Below, piece by piece: positions 1 to 9,990 of a DNA stretch of 64,000 nt (the stretch's first letter is position 1; each line of letters starts with the position of its first letter). Under the pieces are notes generated by a model that was given only the letters and a program-made list of their open reading frames with translations, was not told the origin of the DNA and made no database searches. A program made the translations under genes and the position numbers. Origin of the DNA: an uncultured Alteromonadaceae bacterium (GTDB lineage: Bacteria; Pseudomonadota; Gammaproteobacteria; Enterobacterales; Alteromonadaceae); NCBI GenBank assembly GCA_913056495.1, contig CAJXMO010000018.1, positions 1-64,000 of the forward strand, given 5' to 3'.

Positions 1-86
1 TGATCCCATTTCGAACTCAGAAGTGAAACACAATAGCGGCGATGGTAGTGTGGGAGTTCCCATGTGAGAGTAGCACATTATCAGGT
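1..86 (+). rRNA. rrf: 5S ribosomal RNA, 3' part (truncated by window edge)
   Basis: The first 86 bases match the 3' two thirds of a proteobacterial 5S rRNA, including the conserved stretches CGAACTCAGAAGTGAAAC and GATGGTAGTGTGGG and the closing strand near GAGAGTAGCACATTATCAGG. The 5' third lies left of the window. It is followed at once by a strong terminator, as at the end of an rrn operon. The 3' end is placed by the expected pairing with the unseen 5' strand, so it may be off by a few bases. Confidence 0.93.
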
Positions 87-96
87 TCTTATTTAT

Positions 97-120
97 AAAC
101 CCGCTTACAGCGGGTTTTTT
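97..120 (+). terminator. Rho-independent terminator of the rrn operon
   Basis: AAACCCGC, a five-base loop (TTACA) and GCGGGTTT followed by a T run form an 8-bp stem with a U tail about ten bases after the 5S end. It is the expected end of the rRNA transcript. Confidence 0.92.
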
Positions 121-179
121 TATGTCTGAAATTTATCTAAAATACAGTCCGAAATTTACAATTCCTGCAGTGATATTAA

Positions 180-602
180 ATGAAGAAGTACCCGATAATC
201 GCAATAAGTTTAGTTAGTTGTCTGACTTTCATCGGCTGTTTTCCGACACCCAGACCGAACCCTTTAGCGAATGCCCCTACTTACCCGATTAAACCTTCCG
301 TGCTTTACGATACAGTGCAAAGTTATTGTCTGGATTGCCACAATGCGGACAAGATGAAAGGTAATTTAGATTTAACCCGTATAGTAGAAGGCAATTTAAA
401 TGATCACCCCAGAATATGGCAAGATGTTTTCCATTCTTTAAAGCATAAAGATATGCCACCTATGGATGAGGGCGTTAAGTTACCGGATGAGCAAACGTAT
501 CAAGCAGTAAACTTTTGGTTAGCGCAAAGGTTTGAACAAAACGTTCAGAATTCTGGTAATACCGATAATCAGCAATTAGATAATCCAATTGAATCAGAAT
601 AA
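180..602 (+). CDS. Small c-type-cytochrome-like lipoprotein (PSCyt1-type haem motif)
   Basis: A 140-aa protein with a lipoprotein signal: basic start MKKY, a hydrophobic stretch and Cys20 in the context TFIGC. Residues about 49-53 give a CLDCH haem c-binding motif, followed by KMKGNLDL, and later HKDMPPMDEG, in which the Met may be the second haem ligand. This CxxCH/KGxLxL arrangement is typical of the planctomycete-type cytochrome C domain (PF07635), usually fused to larger proteins but standing alone here. It is probably a periplasmic, membrane-anchored electron carrier or sensor; its partner is not visible. The start has a weak ribosome-binding site. A terminator follows, so it looks like a single-gene unit. 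Confidence 0.75.
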   Translation: MKKYPIIAISLVSCLTFIGCFPTPRPNPLANAPTYPIKPSVLYDTVQSYCLDCHNADKMKGNLDLTRIVEGNLNDHPRIWQDVFHSLKHKDMPPMDEGVKLPDEQTYQAVNFWLAQRFEQNVQNSGNTDNQQLDNPIESE

Positions 603-636
603 CGGTTACATATCTTTTTGTGGGGTTGAATGATTA

Positions 637-665
637 AAAAGCCGCTAAAGTTAGCGGCTTTTTAA
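637..665. terminator. Bidirectional terminator between cytochrome gene and cysS
   Basis: AAAAAGCCGCTAA and TTAGCGGCTTTTTA form a GC-rich stem flanked by A and T runs. It can end the cytochrome transcript on the plus strand and the cysS transcript on the minus strand, as the two genes converge here. Confidence 0.88.
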
Positions 666-685
666 ATTAAGCATAGCAAAGGTGA

Positions 686-2086
686 CTATTTTTTTCGCCA
701 AGTGGTGCCGTTTGGTCCGTCCTCTAAAACAATATTCATCGCATTGAGCTTGTCTCTTGCTTCATCCGCTTTTGCCCAGTCTTTATTTGCTCTGGCCTCT
801 TTTCTCTGGACAATCAGGCGCTCGATTTCTGCAACTTCATCAGAACTTTCATCCTGCTCACCCTGTAGGAAAGCGTCTGGAGAGTTTTGTAGCAGTCCGA
901 GTATATCGCCAAGACCAATCAGTAGATTTGCAAGCTCCGACGCTTTTTCCGAGTTTTCTTGTTTAGTCTGATTGATCTCTTTGGCTAAATCGAACAGAAC
1001 GGATAATGCTACAGGCGTATTAAAATCATCATCCATCGCGTCAACAAAGCGTGTTATATAAGCATTGTCAGAATCTGAACTTAATACTAATGGTGTTGTT
1101 TTTACATCTATATAGCGAATTGATGTGTAAAGACGCTCTAATGCGGCTCTGGCTTGTTCGAGATTGTCTGTTGAATAGTTTAACTGGCTACGATAATGCC
1201 CGGATAACAGAAAATACCTGACTGTTTCGGCATCGTATTTTTCCAACACTTCACGTATAGTAAAAAAGTTGCCCAGTGATTTACTCATTTTCTCCTGATC
1301 AACCTGTACCATGCCTGAGTGCATCCAGTAATTGACATAAGGCGTATCCAGCGCGCAGCAGGATTGAGCAATTTCATTTTCATGATGCGGGAAGGTTAAG
1401 TCAGAACCGCCACCATGAATATCAAAATGGTCACCCAGTACCACATTATTCATTGCGGAGCATTCAATATGCCAGCCTGGTCGACCTGCACCCCATGGAG
1501 ACTGCCAACTGGGTTCATTTTCTTTTGCCATTTTCCACAGGACAAAATCAAGCGGGTTTTCTTTGCTTGAGTCAGCCTCAACACGAGCACCGGCCTGAAG
1601 TTGAGATAAGTCTTGTTTACTCAATTTGCCGTAATTTTCGTAACTGTTGACTCGGAACATGACATCGCCATTGGAGGCAACGTAGGCATGCTTTTTGTTT
1701 ATCAAAGTTTTTACCATATCAATTACCGCATCCATATGCTGGGTAACCTTAGGTTCTATATCCGGTCTGAGTAAATTAAGTGCATCAAAATCCTGATGCA
1801 TATCCTTGATTGTTCTTTGCGTTAGTGCATCGCAACTTTCATTATTTTCAAGAGCGCGTTTGATAATTTTATCGTCAACATCCGTGATATTTCGGACATA
1901 AGTCACATCAAGCCCTTTGGCTCTTAAATATCTCACCATGTTATCGAATGCAATATAGGTGCGGGCATGACCGATATGACACAGATCATAAACAGTAACA
2001 CCGCAGACATACAAACTGACTTTACCAGTCTGAATGGGTTTAAATTCTTGTTTTTCACGGGTTAAGGTATTAAAAATCTGCAACAT
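686..2086 (-). CDS. cysS: Cysteinyl-tRNA synthetase
   Basis: This 466-aa protein charges tRNA-Cys with cysteine in the cytoplasm. It has the class I signatures: HIGH at residues 37-40 (CHIGHARTY) and KMSKS near residue 268 ([10 protein letters not shown]). Zinc ligands are visible as Cys28 (YVCGVTVYD), the Cys of IECSAMN and the His pair in [10 protein letters not shown]. Length is normal for the family (about 460 aa). The C-terminal helical anticodon-binding part ends in a basic tail. It is transcribed divergently from ppiB, as in many gammaproteobacteria. Confidence 0.98.
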   Translation of the reverse strand: MLQIFNTLTREKQEFKPIQTGKVSLYVCGVTVYDLCHIGHARTYIAFDNMVRYLRAKGLDVTYVRNITDVDDKIIKRALENNESCDALTQRTIKDMHQDFDALNLLRPDIEPKVTQHMDAVIDMVKTLINKKHAYVASNGDVMFRVNSYENYGKLSKQDLSQLQAGARVEADSSKENPLDFVLWKMAKENEPSWQSPWGAGRPGWHIECSAMNNVVLGDHFDIHGGGSDLTFPHHENEIAQSCCALDTPYVNYWMHSGMVQVDQEKMSKSLGNFFTIREVLEKYDAETVRYFLLSGHYRSQLNYSTDNLEQARAALERLYTSIRYIDVKTTPLVLSSDSDNAYITRFVDAMDDDFNTPVALSVLFDLAKEINQTKQENSEKASELANLLIGLGDILGLLQNSPDAFLQGEQDESSDEVAEIERLIVQRKEARANKDWAKADEARDKLNAMNIVLEDGPNGTTWRKK

Positions 2087-2210
2087 ATGACTCTCTAATC
2101 AATGAATTAACTAAATTTATTACTGAATCTGCTATTCTAGCATCTCTTAATAACTTTTCGATAAGTTTAAGTTAAGCTAAAATAAACTTTTTTCATTCTT
2201 AGGTGAGTCC

Positions 2211-2702
2211 ATGATTACTTTTAAAACAAATTTTGGTGATATCAAAATTGAGCTGTTCGAAGATAAAGCGCCCAAAACGGCTGCTAACTTTTTACAATAT
2301 GCAAAAGACGGCTTTTATACCAATACTATTTTCCATCGTGTTATTAACGGTTTTATGATTCAGGGCGGTGGTATGGAAGCCGGCATGAAAGAGAAGCAAA
2401 CCCGAGCACCTATTGAAAATGAAGCGGATAATGGTGTCAGCAATAAAGTCGGTACGCTTGCTATGGCCCGCACTATGGACCCACATTCAGCAAGTTCTCA
2501 GTTTTTTATTAATGTTGCGGACAATACGTTTTTAGATTTCCGCGGTAAAAGCATGGATGGTTGGGGATATTGCGTATTCGGTCAGGTAGTTGAAGGCATG
2601 GACGTTGTTGAAAAAATTAAAGTTGTTAAAACAGGTAATGCTGGTATGCACCAGGATGTACCAGTTGAAGATGTGGTCATTGAAGACACTATTGTTGAGT
2701 AA
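2211..2702 (+). CDS. ppiB: Peptidyl-prolyl cis-trans isomerase B (cyclophilin)
   Basis: A 163-aa cytoplasmic cyclophilin that speeds proline isomerisation during protein folding. It starts [16 protein letters not shown] without a signal peptide, which distinguishes PpiB from periplasmic PpiA. Catalytic-site residues are visible in [22 protein letters not shown] and the [12 protein letters not shown] block. The start codon is preceded by TTAGGTGAG, an acceptable ribosome-binding site. lpxH follows 87 bases downstream, an order also seen in E. coli. Confidence 0.97.
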   Translation: MITFKTNFGDIKIELFEDKAPKTAANFLQYAKDGFYTNTIFHRVINGFMIQGGGMEAGMKEKQTRAPIENEADNGVSNKVGTLAMARTMDPHSASSQFFINVADNTFLDFRGKSMDGWGYCVFGQVVEGMDVVEKIKVVKTGNAGMHQDVPVEDVVIEDTIVE

Positions 2703-2712
2703 TTACAACGGG

Positions 2713-2734
2713 TGCCCGAGTCTTGACGACTCGG
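2713..2734 (+). other. Hairpin between ppiB and lpxH
   Basis: CCCGAGTC, a TTGAC loop and GACTCGGG form a perfect 8-bp GC-rich stem 10 bases after the ppiB stop. No T run follows, so it is a poor intrinsic terminator. It could be a processing or mRNA-stability hairpin, or attenuate readthrough into lpxH. Confidence 0.55.
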
Positions 2735-2789
2735 GTGCATTCAGTTATTTCCTGCCTACATACATTTCTTAATATCTTCAGAGTAACCC

Positions 2790-3542
2790 ATGCCTGTTTA
2801 TTTTATTTCTGATTTACATTTGTCCGAACAAAGAGATGATATTAATCAAGCACTGATTTCATTTTTAAAAAAGCTACCTAAGCAGACACAGGCGCTTTAT
2901 ATCTTAGGGGATTTTTTAGAGTATTGGATTGGTGATGATCATCCTTGTGAGTGGTTTAAACCGATTCAAAGCTTATTGATAAAAATATCAGAGCAAATAT
3001 GTCCAGTTTATTTTATTCACGGTAACCGGGATTTTTTAGTTGGGAAACGGTTCGCAAAAGCTACCGGTATGCAGATTTTAGACGAGCCCAGCATCATAGA
3101 TCTATTCGGTGATAAGGTACTTATTATGCACGGGGACAGCTTGTGCACTCAAGATGAGAGTTACCAAACTTATCGAAAATGGGTGCGCAAACCCTGGCTT
3201 CAGTTTTTGTTTTCTCTGTTGCCGCAATCCACACGATTTAAAATATTTGGTGCAGGTCGCCAGAAAAGTAAAGCCAAACAAGAGAATATAACTAATATGA
3301 GTATTCTTGATGTGACACCAGAAGCGGTTAGTCAAGTGATGCAGCAATATTCAGTGAATATCTTAATTCATGGTCACACACACAGACCTGCTATTCATTC
3401 TGATGCCATTAAACCCGGTATGGGCACAAGAATTGTTTTGGGTGACTGGTATGAACACGGGAGTGTTTTGGAAGTCAGTGAAGATGGTTATTTGTTATAT
3501 AGCTTTGATTTTAACAGCGAAACAAATCATTTTGTCCTCTAA
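2790..3542 (+). CDS. lpxH: UDP-2,3-diacylglucosamine hydrolase
   Basis: A 250-aa calcineurin-like metallophosphoesterase that cleaves UDP-2,3-diacylglucosamine to lipid X and UMP, the fourth step of lipid A synthesis at the inner membrane. The metal-binding motifs are in order: ISDLHLSE (residues 6-13), GDFLEYWIGDD, GNRDFLVG, MHGDSLC and HGHTHRPA. Length is close to the E. coli enzyme (240 aa). It lies downstream of ppiB. Confidence 0.96.
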   Translation: MPVYFISDLHLSEQRDDINQALISFLKKLPKQTQALYILGDFLEYWIGDDHPCEWFKPIQSLLIKISEQICPVYFIHGNRDFLVGKRFAKATGMQILDEPSIIDLFGDKVLIMHGDSLCTQDESYQTYRKWVRKPWLQFLFSLLPQSTRFKIFGAGRQKSKAKQENITNMSILDVTPEAVSQVMQQYSVNILIHGHTHRPAIHSDAIKPGMGTRIVLGDWYEHGSVLEVSEDGYLLYSFDFNSETNHFVL

Positions 3543-3605
3543 TTTTTATTTATAAAAATCAATTTTAATTAGTTTTCGGCTTCGTTTTTATGGATAAAGC
3601 TGTGA

Positions 3606-3611
3606 TATAAT
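3606..3611 (+). promoter_or_regulatory. Probable -10 element upstream of der
   Basis: A perfect TATAAT lies 41 bases before the der start, followed by a GC-rich CCGCGC discriminator. No good -35 hexamer is visible at 16-18 bases spacing, so this is only a partial promoter call. Confidence 0.45.
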
Positions 3612-3651
3612 CCGCGCTTTATAGCTTGTTCGTTTTACTGGAGAATCTTTC

Positions 3652-5124
3652 ATGATCCCTGTTGTGGCACTTGTTGGCCGACCCAATGTTGGTAAATCAA
3701 CCTTATTTAACCGTTTTACACGTTCGCGTGATGCATTGGTTGCAAATTTCCCCGGCTTAACCCGAGATCGCCAGTATGGCTCCGCAGAATATGGACAATA
3801 TCATTTTATTGTTATTGATACAGGCGGTATTACAGGAGATGAGCAAGGCATAGATTCTAAAATGGCTGAACAGTCATTACAGGCTATTGAAGAAGCGGAT
3901 GTTGTTATGTTTTTGGTGGATGCACGTGACGGTGTCACGGCCGCCGACCAAATGCTCGCTGACCATATTCGAAAAACGGATAAAAAAGCTTATTTAGTCG
4001 CCAACAAAACGGACGGTATTGATGGCGATTCTGCGGTTGCTGAGTTTTACAGCCTAGCTTTAGGCCCTGTATATCAAATAGCTGCTGCACACGGGCGAGG
4101 TGTTACTGGGTTATTAGAAAAAACCTTATCGCCACTGGCTGATGAATTTCCTGAAATGATGGTAAAAGACGAAGAAGAAGACGAAGATGAAGTGTCTTCT
4201 GAAGCGGATGAATCAGAAACGCCAGACGAACAAGCTCAGTTAGATCCAAAAGCAATAAAACTTGCGATTGTGGGTCGGCCTAATGTCGGCAAATCAACAT
4301 TGACTAATCGTATTTTAGGTGAAGAACGCGTTATTGTTTACGATATGCCGGGCACTACTCGCGACAGTATCTATATTCCAATGGAAAGGGAAGGGCAGCC
4401 CTACGTTTTAATCGATACTGCCGGTGTTCGCAAACGTAAAAAAGTAAATGAAACCGTCGAAAAATTTTCCGTAATTAAAACCTTAAAAGCGATTGAAGAT
4501 GCCAATGTGGTATTAATCGTAATTGATGCTCGAGACGGAATCTCAGATCAGGATTTGAGTTTATTAGGTTTTACTCTTAACGCTGGCCGTTCGGTTGTTC
4601 TGGCCGTTAATAAATGGGATGGTTTGGACAGCTATGTAAAAGAGCGAATTAAATCTGAAATAGACAGACGTCTGGGTTTTATTGATTTCGCGAGACTGCA
4701 TTTTATATCGGCATTACATGGCACAGGTGTGGGACACTTGTTTGAATCTGTTATAGAAGCATATGAATCCGCTACTCGAAAAATCACGACATCCTTGCTG
4801 ACACGTGTAATGGAGTCTGCTGTTTATGAACATCAACCTCCATTAGTACGGGCTCGTCGCGTTAAGCTCAAATATGCGCACGCTGGCGGCCATAATCCTC
4901 CAATTATTGTGGTTCATGGCAATCAGGTCAGTGATCTCCCAGATTCGTATAAGCGATATCTGATGAATTATTTCAGAAAATCATTAGATATGATGGGTAC
5001 TCCTATCAAAATAGAGTTTAAAGAAAGCAGTAACCCTTATTCGACTAAAGACAATAGTAAACTGACGTTAACGCAAATTCGTAATCGTCGCAGAATGCAA
5101 AGGCATAGCATAGGTAAAAAGTAG
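3652..5124 (+). CDS. der: Ribosome-assembly GTPase Der (EngA)
   Basis: A 490-aa protein with two tandem GTPase domains and a C-terminal KH-like domain, needed for maturation of the 50S subunit. The first P-loop GRPNVGKS is at residues 9-16, with DTGG and NKTD. The second repeats GRPNVGKS after residue 200, with DTAG and NKWD. The domains are joined by a strongly acidic linker ([16 protein letters not shown]), a common feature in gammaproteobacterial Der. Length matches the family. It stands alone between lpxH and phoB rather than next to bamB, which is its E. coli neighbour. Confidence 0.97.
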   Translation: MIPVVALVGRPNVGKSTLFNRFTRSRDALVANFPGLTRDRQYGSAEYGQYHFIVIDTGGITGDEQGIDSKMAEQSLQAIEEADVVMFLVDARDGVTAADQMLADHIRKTDKKAYLVANKTDGIDGDSAVAEFYSLALGPVYQIAAAHGRGVTGLLEKTLSPLADEFPEMMVKDEEEDEDEVSSEADESETPDEQAQLDPKAIKLAIVGRPNVGKSTLTNRILGEERVIVYDMPGTTRDSIYIPMEREGQPYVLIDTAGVRKRKKVNETVEKFSVIKTLKAIEDANVVLIVIDARDGISDQDLSLLGFTLNAGRSVVLAVNKWDGLDSYVKERIKSEIDRRLGFIDFARLHFISALHGTGVGHLFESVIEAYESATRKITTSLLTRVMESAVYEHQPPLVRARRVKLKYAHAGGHNPPIIVVHGNQVSDLPDSYKRYLMNYFRKSLDMMGTPIKIEFKESSNPYSTKDNSKLTLTQIRNRRRMQRHSIGKK

Positions 5125-5166
5125 ATTATAGTATAAAAGTTAGCTTATCTGTTTTATGACTTTATG

Positions 5167-5184
5167 CTGTCATATTGCTGACAA
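5167..5184 (+). promoter_or_regulatory. Pho box upstream of phoB
   Basis: CTGTCATATTGCTGACAA has two 7-base repeats (CTGTCAT and CTGACAA) separated by four AT-rich bases, the arrangement of the PhoB operator in enterobacteria. It lies 217 bases before phoB. TACACT at 5202-5207 could be the -10 element. The site implies autoregulation of phoBR under phosphate starvation. Confidence 0.8.
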
Positions 5185-5400
5185 CTAGCCTTGGTTTGTA
5201 TTACACTTTTATTTCAGTTTTGCACTGAAATCTAAGCTTAAATAATTAAGTTTCGATTAATCAGTGACTAAGGAATGTGTTTAGATAAGGTCAATGACAC
5301 AATTATTTCAATTTTGTCTTAAATATTGCGTCTTGTTCATAAAAGTGTCAAAAACCTACACCATAATCTAATGGATGAATGATTATATGAGACCAAAAGT

Positions 5401-6090
5401 ATGTCACGCAGAATTCTTGTAGTTGAAGACGAAATGCCAATTCGCGATATGTTGGTTTTTGCGTTGGAACAAAAAGGCTATTACACGCTTGAAGCAGAAA
5501 CTTATAATGAAGCATTGGATAAAATTGTAGAGCCTTATCCGGATTTAATATTATTGGATTGGATGTTGCCGGGTGGTAGTGGTATTCAGTTAGCAAAACA
5601 ACTGAAACAAAACGAATACACACGTCAAATTCCGATTATTATGCTCACAGCACGTGGAGAAGAAGAAGATAAAATCAGAGGGCTTGAAGTCGGCGCTGAT
5701 GATTATATGACTAAACCTTTTTCTCCTAAAGAACTACTTGCTCGAATTCGTGCCGTAATGCGTCGCGCTGCACCTACCAGCGTTGAAGATATGATTCAGG
5801 TACAGGGTTTAAAACTTGATCCTGTTTCTCATCGTGTGAGTGCAAATGAGGAAGGTCTGGATATGGGACCAACCGAATTTAAGTTATTACATTTCTTTAT
5901 GTCACACCCAGAACGGGTCTATAGCCGTGAACAGTTGCTTGACCATGTCTGGGGCACAAACGTTTATGTTGAGGACAGAACGGTTGATGTGCATATTCGA
6001 CGTTTACGCAAAGCTATTTCTTTACACGGACACGATCAAATGATCCAAACTGTACGCGGTGCAGGTTATAGGTTTTCATCGAAAGTATAA
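5401..6090 (+). CDS. phoB: Phosphate regulon response regulator PhoB
   Basis: A 229-aa OmpR/PhoB-type regulator. The receiver domain (residues 4-120) has the acidic pair Asp10/Glu11, the phosphoacceptor Asp53 (LLDWMLPG) and the conserved Lys in MTKPFSPKE. The C-terminal winged-helix DNA-binding domain covers about 130-229 ([30 protein letters not shown]). It activates genes for phosphate uptake when phosphorylated by PhoR. It overlaps phoR by one base, and a Pho box lies upstream. Confidence 0.96.
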   Translation: MSRRILVVEDEMPIRDMLVFALEQKGYYTLEAETYNEALDKIVEPYPDLILLDWMLPGGSGIQLAKQLKQNEYTRQIPIIMLTARGEEEDKIRGLEVGADDYMTKPFSPKELLARIRAVMRRAAPTSVEDMIQVQGLKLDPVSHRVSANEEGLDMGPTEFKLLHFFMSHPERVYSREQLLDHVWGTNVYVEDRTVDVHIRRLRKAISLHGHDQMIQTVRGAGYRFSSKV

Positions 6091-7421
6091 TGAACCAGCC
6101 AAGCCAGTATATTAGTGCATTTAGTCGTTTTATTGTTTTAGCCTGTATAGCTGTATTTATTGGCTGGCTTTTTGATCAAATACTTTTGGTATTTGTTATC
6201 CTATTAGCTGGCTTATTTGCATGGTACAGCTATAACCTCATCCGTTTAAATGATTGGTTGTGGAGTAAAAAAAATCTCTATCCGCCTTCAAGTAATGGAA
6301 TATGGTCTGAAGTTTTTGATGGCATTTACCGCTTGCAAAAGAAAAACCGTTCACGCCGAAAAGAGTTAGGCCAGGTTTTAAAACGTTTCAGAGATGGTGC
6401 CGAAGCCCTGCCGGATGCCGCGGTTGTTGTTCAATCTAACGGTCAGATTTTATGGTGCAATAAATTAGCCCGTCATGTATTTGGCTTGAGATGGCCAGAG
6501 GATACCGGGTTACTCATTACCAATTTATTGCGTCACCCGAACTTTATTGAACAATTTCACCAGCAGAAACAGCATCCGGATATGGCTGAAGAACCTGTTT
6601 TAATGCCGTCTCCTATTGATCGTGAGTCCACGATTGAAATACGTATGGTCCCTTACGCACTGGGTCAATTATTAATATTGGGCCGGGATGTCACTCAAAT
6701 GCAGCGGTTAAATCAAATGCGTAAAGACTTTATTGCCAATGTATCTCACGAGTTGCGTACACCATTAACTGTATTGCAGGGGTATTTGGAAATGATGCAG
6801 GATCCCGAAATGGGTGGTGCACTGCCAAGCACTCGTGCAGTCGGAATGATGTCTGATCAATGTGATCGCATGTTTAACCTGGTCAATCAGTTATTAGTTT
6901 TGTCTCGAATAGAAGCTAACCGCGATAATGTCTATGAGCATATTGTGGATGTTCCGGCGATGTTAATGCTGCTAGAAAAAGAAGCTGAACAACTCAATCT
7001 TGATCGCCAGCATACAATTACATTCAATGTGGATCAGAACTTATTGATTCATGGACTCGAAGATGAGCTTCGTAGCGCATTTACAAATCTGGTCAAAAAT
7101 GCAATTCGTTATACGCCTAACGGTGGAGAAATTCATGTCTGTTGGTGTAAGCAGGATAATCAGGCTAAGTTCAGCGTCAAAGACAACGGTGACGGCATTG
7201 AAGTCCAGCACTTGTCTCGTTTAACTGAGCGATTTTACCGGGTCGATAAAGCGAGATCGCGCTCTACCGGTGGTTCGGGTTTGGGTTTATCAATTGTTAA
7301 ACATGTTTTGGCACACCATAAATCCCAGCTTGAAATTGAAAGTGAAGTTGGATTAGGCAGTTGTTTTTCGTTTGAGTTTCCTCTGGATTTGATTGCGCAT
7401 CGTCGTAAGCGAAAAGCATAA
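6090..7421 (+). CDS. phoR: Phosphate regulon sensor histidine kinase PhoR
   Basis: A 443-aa inner-membrane kinase that phosphorylates PhoB. Two hydrophobic segments fill residues about 13-45 with no sizeable periplasmic loop, as in E. coli PhoR. A PAS domain covers about 100-200. The H-box ANVSHELRTPLT carries the phosphorylated His220. The ATPase domain has NLVKNAIRYTPNGG (N box), DNGDGIE (G1) and GGSGLGLSIVKH (G2). Its ATG overlaps the phoB stop (TAATG), so the two are translationally coupled. Confidence 0.96.
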   Translation: MNQPSQYISAFSRFIVLACIAVFIGWLFDQILLVFVILLAGLFAWYSYNLIRLNDWLWSKKNLYPPSSNGIWSEVFDGIYRLQKKNRSRRKELGQVLKRFRDGAEALPDAAVVVQSNGQILWCNKLARHVFGLRWPEDTGLLITNLLRHPNFIEQFHQQKQHPDMAEEPVLMPSPIDRESTIEIRMVPYALGQLLILGRDVTQMQRLNQMRKDFIANVSHELRTPLTVLQGYLEMMQDPEMGGALPSTRAVGMMSDQCDRMFNLVNQLLVLSRIEANRDNVYEHIVDVPAMLMLLEKEAEQLNLDRQHTITFNVDQNLLIHGLEDELRSAFTNLVKNAIRYTPNGGEIHVCWCKQDNQAKFSVKDNGDGIEVQHLSRLTERFYRVDKARSRSTGGSGLGLSIVKHVLAHHKSQLEIESEVGLGSCFSFEFPLDLIAHRRKRKA

Positions 7422-7536
7422 TTCGGGGCTAGCGCTTTAAACCGGTTTGAATAAGTGTGTATTGTTTACCCGGTATGCGCATGCTGTTTTCGAATATGAG
7501 GACACTTATAAAAAGCGGCCCCATAGTCCGTATCAG

Positions 7537-7560
7537 ACTCGACTTACAAGTTGAGTTTTA
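7537..7560 (+). terminator. Probable phoR terminator
   Basis: ACTCGAC, TTACAA and GTTGAGT form a 7-bp stem with one G-T pair, followed by TTTTA. It abuts the 3' end of the convergent serA gene. The rest of the 7422-7557 spacer shows no gene. Confidence 0.5.
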
Positions 7561-8727
7561 TACGGCTCTGACATGAAATACATGCTCGACCTGTGCAATT
7601 TTTTGGATCAGATTAGGCTCTGCGTTTTGATCTATATCTACAATCGTATAAGCGATATCATCCCGGCTGCGATTCACCATATCAATCACGTTAATATTGA
7701 GTTCGGCCAATAAATTCAGCACTTCACCGAGCACCTTAGGCACATTATCATTGGCGAAGGTAATTCGCTGACCTTGAGTTCGCTCCATGCTGATATGTGG
7801 AAAATTAACTGAATTCTTAATATTACCATTGTCGATAAAATCAATAAGTTGATCGGCCGCCATGACTGCGCAATTTTCTTCTGCTTCTGCTGTACTGGCA
7901 CCTAGATGAGGAAACAGTAGGGCATTGTCTTGTTGAATTAGACCTTCTGTTGGAAAATCCGAGATATAACAACTGAGTTTTCCACTATTTAGGGCGTCTA
8001 TCACCGCAGGTTCATTGATGAGCTCACCGCGCGCTAGGTTAATCAGTTTAGCACCCTGCTTTGTGGCGTTTAGAGCATCCTGATTAATAAATCCTATGGT
8101 GGATTCAACCGCAGGGACATGCAGGCTGATATAATCTGAACGAGCCAGCAAAGAATTTAAGTTGTCGGCTTTAGTGACGTCACTCGATAATCGCCAAGCA
8201 GCTTCTACGCTCAACTTGGGATCGTATCCGATAACATTCATACCAAGGCCGAGCGCCATATTCGCAACTTTGGCACCTATAGCGCCCAAACCTACAACAC
8301 CCAGTGTTTTACCCTGAAGCTCAAACCCACCAAATTGTTTTTTGCCAGCTTCTACCTGTTTATTTAAAGCCGCTGTATCTTGAATGCCGGTCAGGCTTTT
8401 TGCATAGGCCATGCTTTGACTAATGCCTCTGGCACTCAGTAATAAACTGGCCATGACCAGCTCTTTTACTGCATTTGCATTTGCGCCAGGCGTGTTAAAT
8501 ACGACGATACCCTGATGAGTATAATCACTGACTGGAATATTATTAACGCCAGCTCCGGCTCTGGCTACGGCTAATACCGATTTAGGCAGGCTTTCGTGAT
8601 GCAGGTTATGGCTACGCAATAAAATGGCATCAGGGTTATCCAGCGCCGGGTTTACCTCATAGCTGGATGCAGGAAAACGGTCCAGTCCTTTCTTCGCAAT
8701 ATTATTATAAGTTCTAATTTTTTTCAT
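7558..8727 (-). CDS. serA: D-3-phosphoglycerate dehydrogenase (short, ACT-domain type)
   Basis: A 389-aa NAD-dependent dehydrogenase that oxidises 3-phosphoglycerate in the first step of serine synthesis. The Rossmann motif GVVGLGAIGAKVA is near residue 145. Catalytic residues are visible as Arg in NLARGELINEPAV, Glu in the IQQDNALLFPHLG region and His in FPHLGASTAEAEE. A C-terminal ACT domain (about 325-389, VLGEVLNLLAELNINV) would sense serine. It is shorter than E. coli SerA (410 aa), and the N-terminal sequence (MKKIRTYNNIAKKGLDRF) is like the form found in Firmicutes and Bacteroidetes. It has its own transcript, because a terminator separates it from serC. Confidence 0.92.
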   Translation of the reverse strand: MKKIRTYNNIAKKGLDRFPASSYEVNPALDNPDAILLRSHNLHHESLPKSVLAVARAGAGVNNIPVSDYTHQGIVVFNTPGANANAVKELVMASLLLSARGISQSMAYAKSLTGIQDTAALNKQVEAGKKQFGGFELQGKTLGVVGLGAIGAKVANMALGLGMNVIGYDPKLSVEAAWRLSSDVTKADNLNSLLARSDYISLHVPAVESTIGFINQDALNATKQGAKLINLARGELINEPAVIDALNSGKLSCYISDFPTEGLIQQDNALLFPHLGASTAEAEENCAVMAADQLIDFIDNGNIKNSVNFPHISMERTQGQRITFANDNVPKVLGEVLNLLAELNINVIDMVNRSRDDIAYTIVDIDQNAEPNLIQKIAQVEHVFHVRAV

Positions 8728-8811
8728 TGTAGTTAGTGCTCGTGATTGAGAAATATGAAATAAGAATTAAATACAGCTAATCCCCAATCTTGGTATAGTT
8801 TATTATTGCGA

Positions 8812-8846
8812 TAAATACAAAAATGCCAGCGTAAAAGCTGGCATTT
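8812..8846 (-). terminator. serC terminator
   Basis: On the minus strand AAATGCCAGC, a six-base loop and GCTGGCATTT are followed by TTGTATTT. This perfect 10-bp stem with a T-rich tail lies just after the serC stop, and uncouples serC from the serA gene downstream. Confidence 0.85.
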
Positions 8847-8874
8847 AACATGGCTGTTTTTAATCTGTATGGTA

Positions 8875-9990
8875 TTAAGCGGTGACTGCCTGGTAAGCCC
8901 AGCTTAACCAAGGTAATAAAGCTTTTAAATCACTTTCTTCAACGGTTGCGCCGCACCAAACGCGCAAGCCGGCAGGCGCATCTCGGTACGCGCCAATATC
9001 ATATGCAACCTGTTCTGAATCTAATAATTTTACGATGGCTTTAACCTGATCTTCGTTTGCTTTTAACTGAAAGCAAACACTGGTATTGGAGCAGATATCA
9101 TCTGATTCAGCTAAAAAGTCTATCCAATCATTTTCTGCAACAAAAGATTTGAAGACCGCCAGATTAGCTTCACTTTTAGCAATTGCTGCAGATAATCCGC
9201 CGATATTATCAACCCAATTTAATGCATCTAAATAATCTTCAACACATAACATGGAAGGGGTATTAATGGTTGCACCTTTGAAAATACCATCTATCAACTT
9301 TCCGCCTTTGGCGAGCGTAAAGATTTTGGGCATTGGCCAGGCAGGTGTGTAAGATTCAAGTCTTTCAACCGCTCTTGGGCTCAGGATAATCACACCATGA
9401 CCACCTTCACCGCCAAGCACTTTTTGCCAACTAAAAGTAGCTACATCTATTTTGTTCCACGGCATTGGCATGGCAAAAACAGCACTGGTTGCATCACATA
9501 TCGTCAGCCCCTGGCGATTATCAGCAATCCAGTCGGCATGATTAACTTTTACACCTGATGTGGTGCCGTTCCAGGTAAAAACAATGTCATGGCTTGAATT
9601 AGCTTGGCTAAAGTCAGGTAATTGTCCATAGTCGGCCGTAAATGAACGAGCATTTTCCAGCTTTAATTGTTTTAGGATTTCAGTTGCCCAGCCTGAGCCA
9701 AATGACTCCCATGAAAAAACATCAACCGGACGTTCACCTAATAAAGACCACATTGCCATTTCCATCGCACCGGTATCTGAACCGGGTACTATACCTACCC
9801 GGTATCCTTCAGGCAGTTCAAGTAATCTAGCCGTTTCGTCTATGGCTAATTTAAGTTTATCTTTACCTAAACTACTCCGGTGCGAGCGACCTAATGAAGC
9901 TGTGTCAAGTTGCGCTAAACTGTAGCCAGGTCTTTTTGTACAAGGGCCTGATGAAAAGTTTGGGTTAGCGGGTTTGATGCTGGGTTTCAT
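8875..9990 (-). CDS. serC: Phosphoserine aminotransferase (Methanosarcina/alphaproteobacterial type)
   Basis: A 371-aa PLP enzyme that transaminates 3-phosphohydroxypyruvate to phosphoserine, the second step of serine synthesis. The sequence [27 protein letters not shown] and the PLP-lysine region [14 protein letters not shown] match the TIGR01365-type family (Methanosarcina, Rhizobiales) rather than the usual gammaproteobacterial SerC (about 360 aa, TSKNIGP-like lysine region). The start is supported by AAGGAT six bases upstream. The neighbouring serA is also atypical, so the pair may have been acquired together. The family assignment is from memory of the motifs. Confidence 0.88.
   Translation of the reverse strand: MKPSIKPANPNFSSGPCTKRPGYSLAQLDTASLGRSHRSSLGKDKLKLAIDETARLLELPEGYRVGIVPGSDTGAMEMAMWSLLGERPVDVFSWESFGSGWATEILKQLKLENARSFTADYGQLPDFSQANSSHDIVFTWNGTTSGVKVNHADWIADNRQGLTICDATSAVFAMPMPWNKIDVATFSWQKVLGGEGGHGVIILSPRAVERLESYTPAWPMPKIFTLAKGGKLIDGIFKGATINTPSMLCVEDYLDALNWVDNIGGLSAAIAKSEANLAVFKSFVAENDWIDFLAESDDICSNTSVCFQLKANEDQVKAIVKLLDSEQVAYDIGAYRDAPAGLRVWCGATVEESDLKALLPWLSWAYQAVTA

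Noticed and set aside
5348..5623. 91-codon minus-strand frame over the phoB start
   Set aside because: It runs antisense to the conserved receiver domain of PhoB and has no family features.
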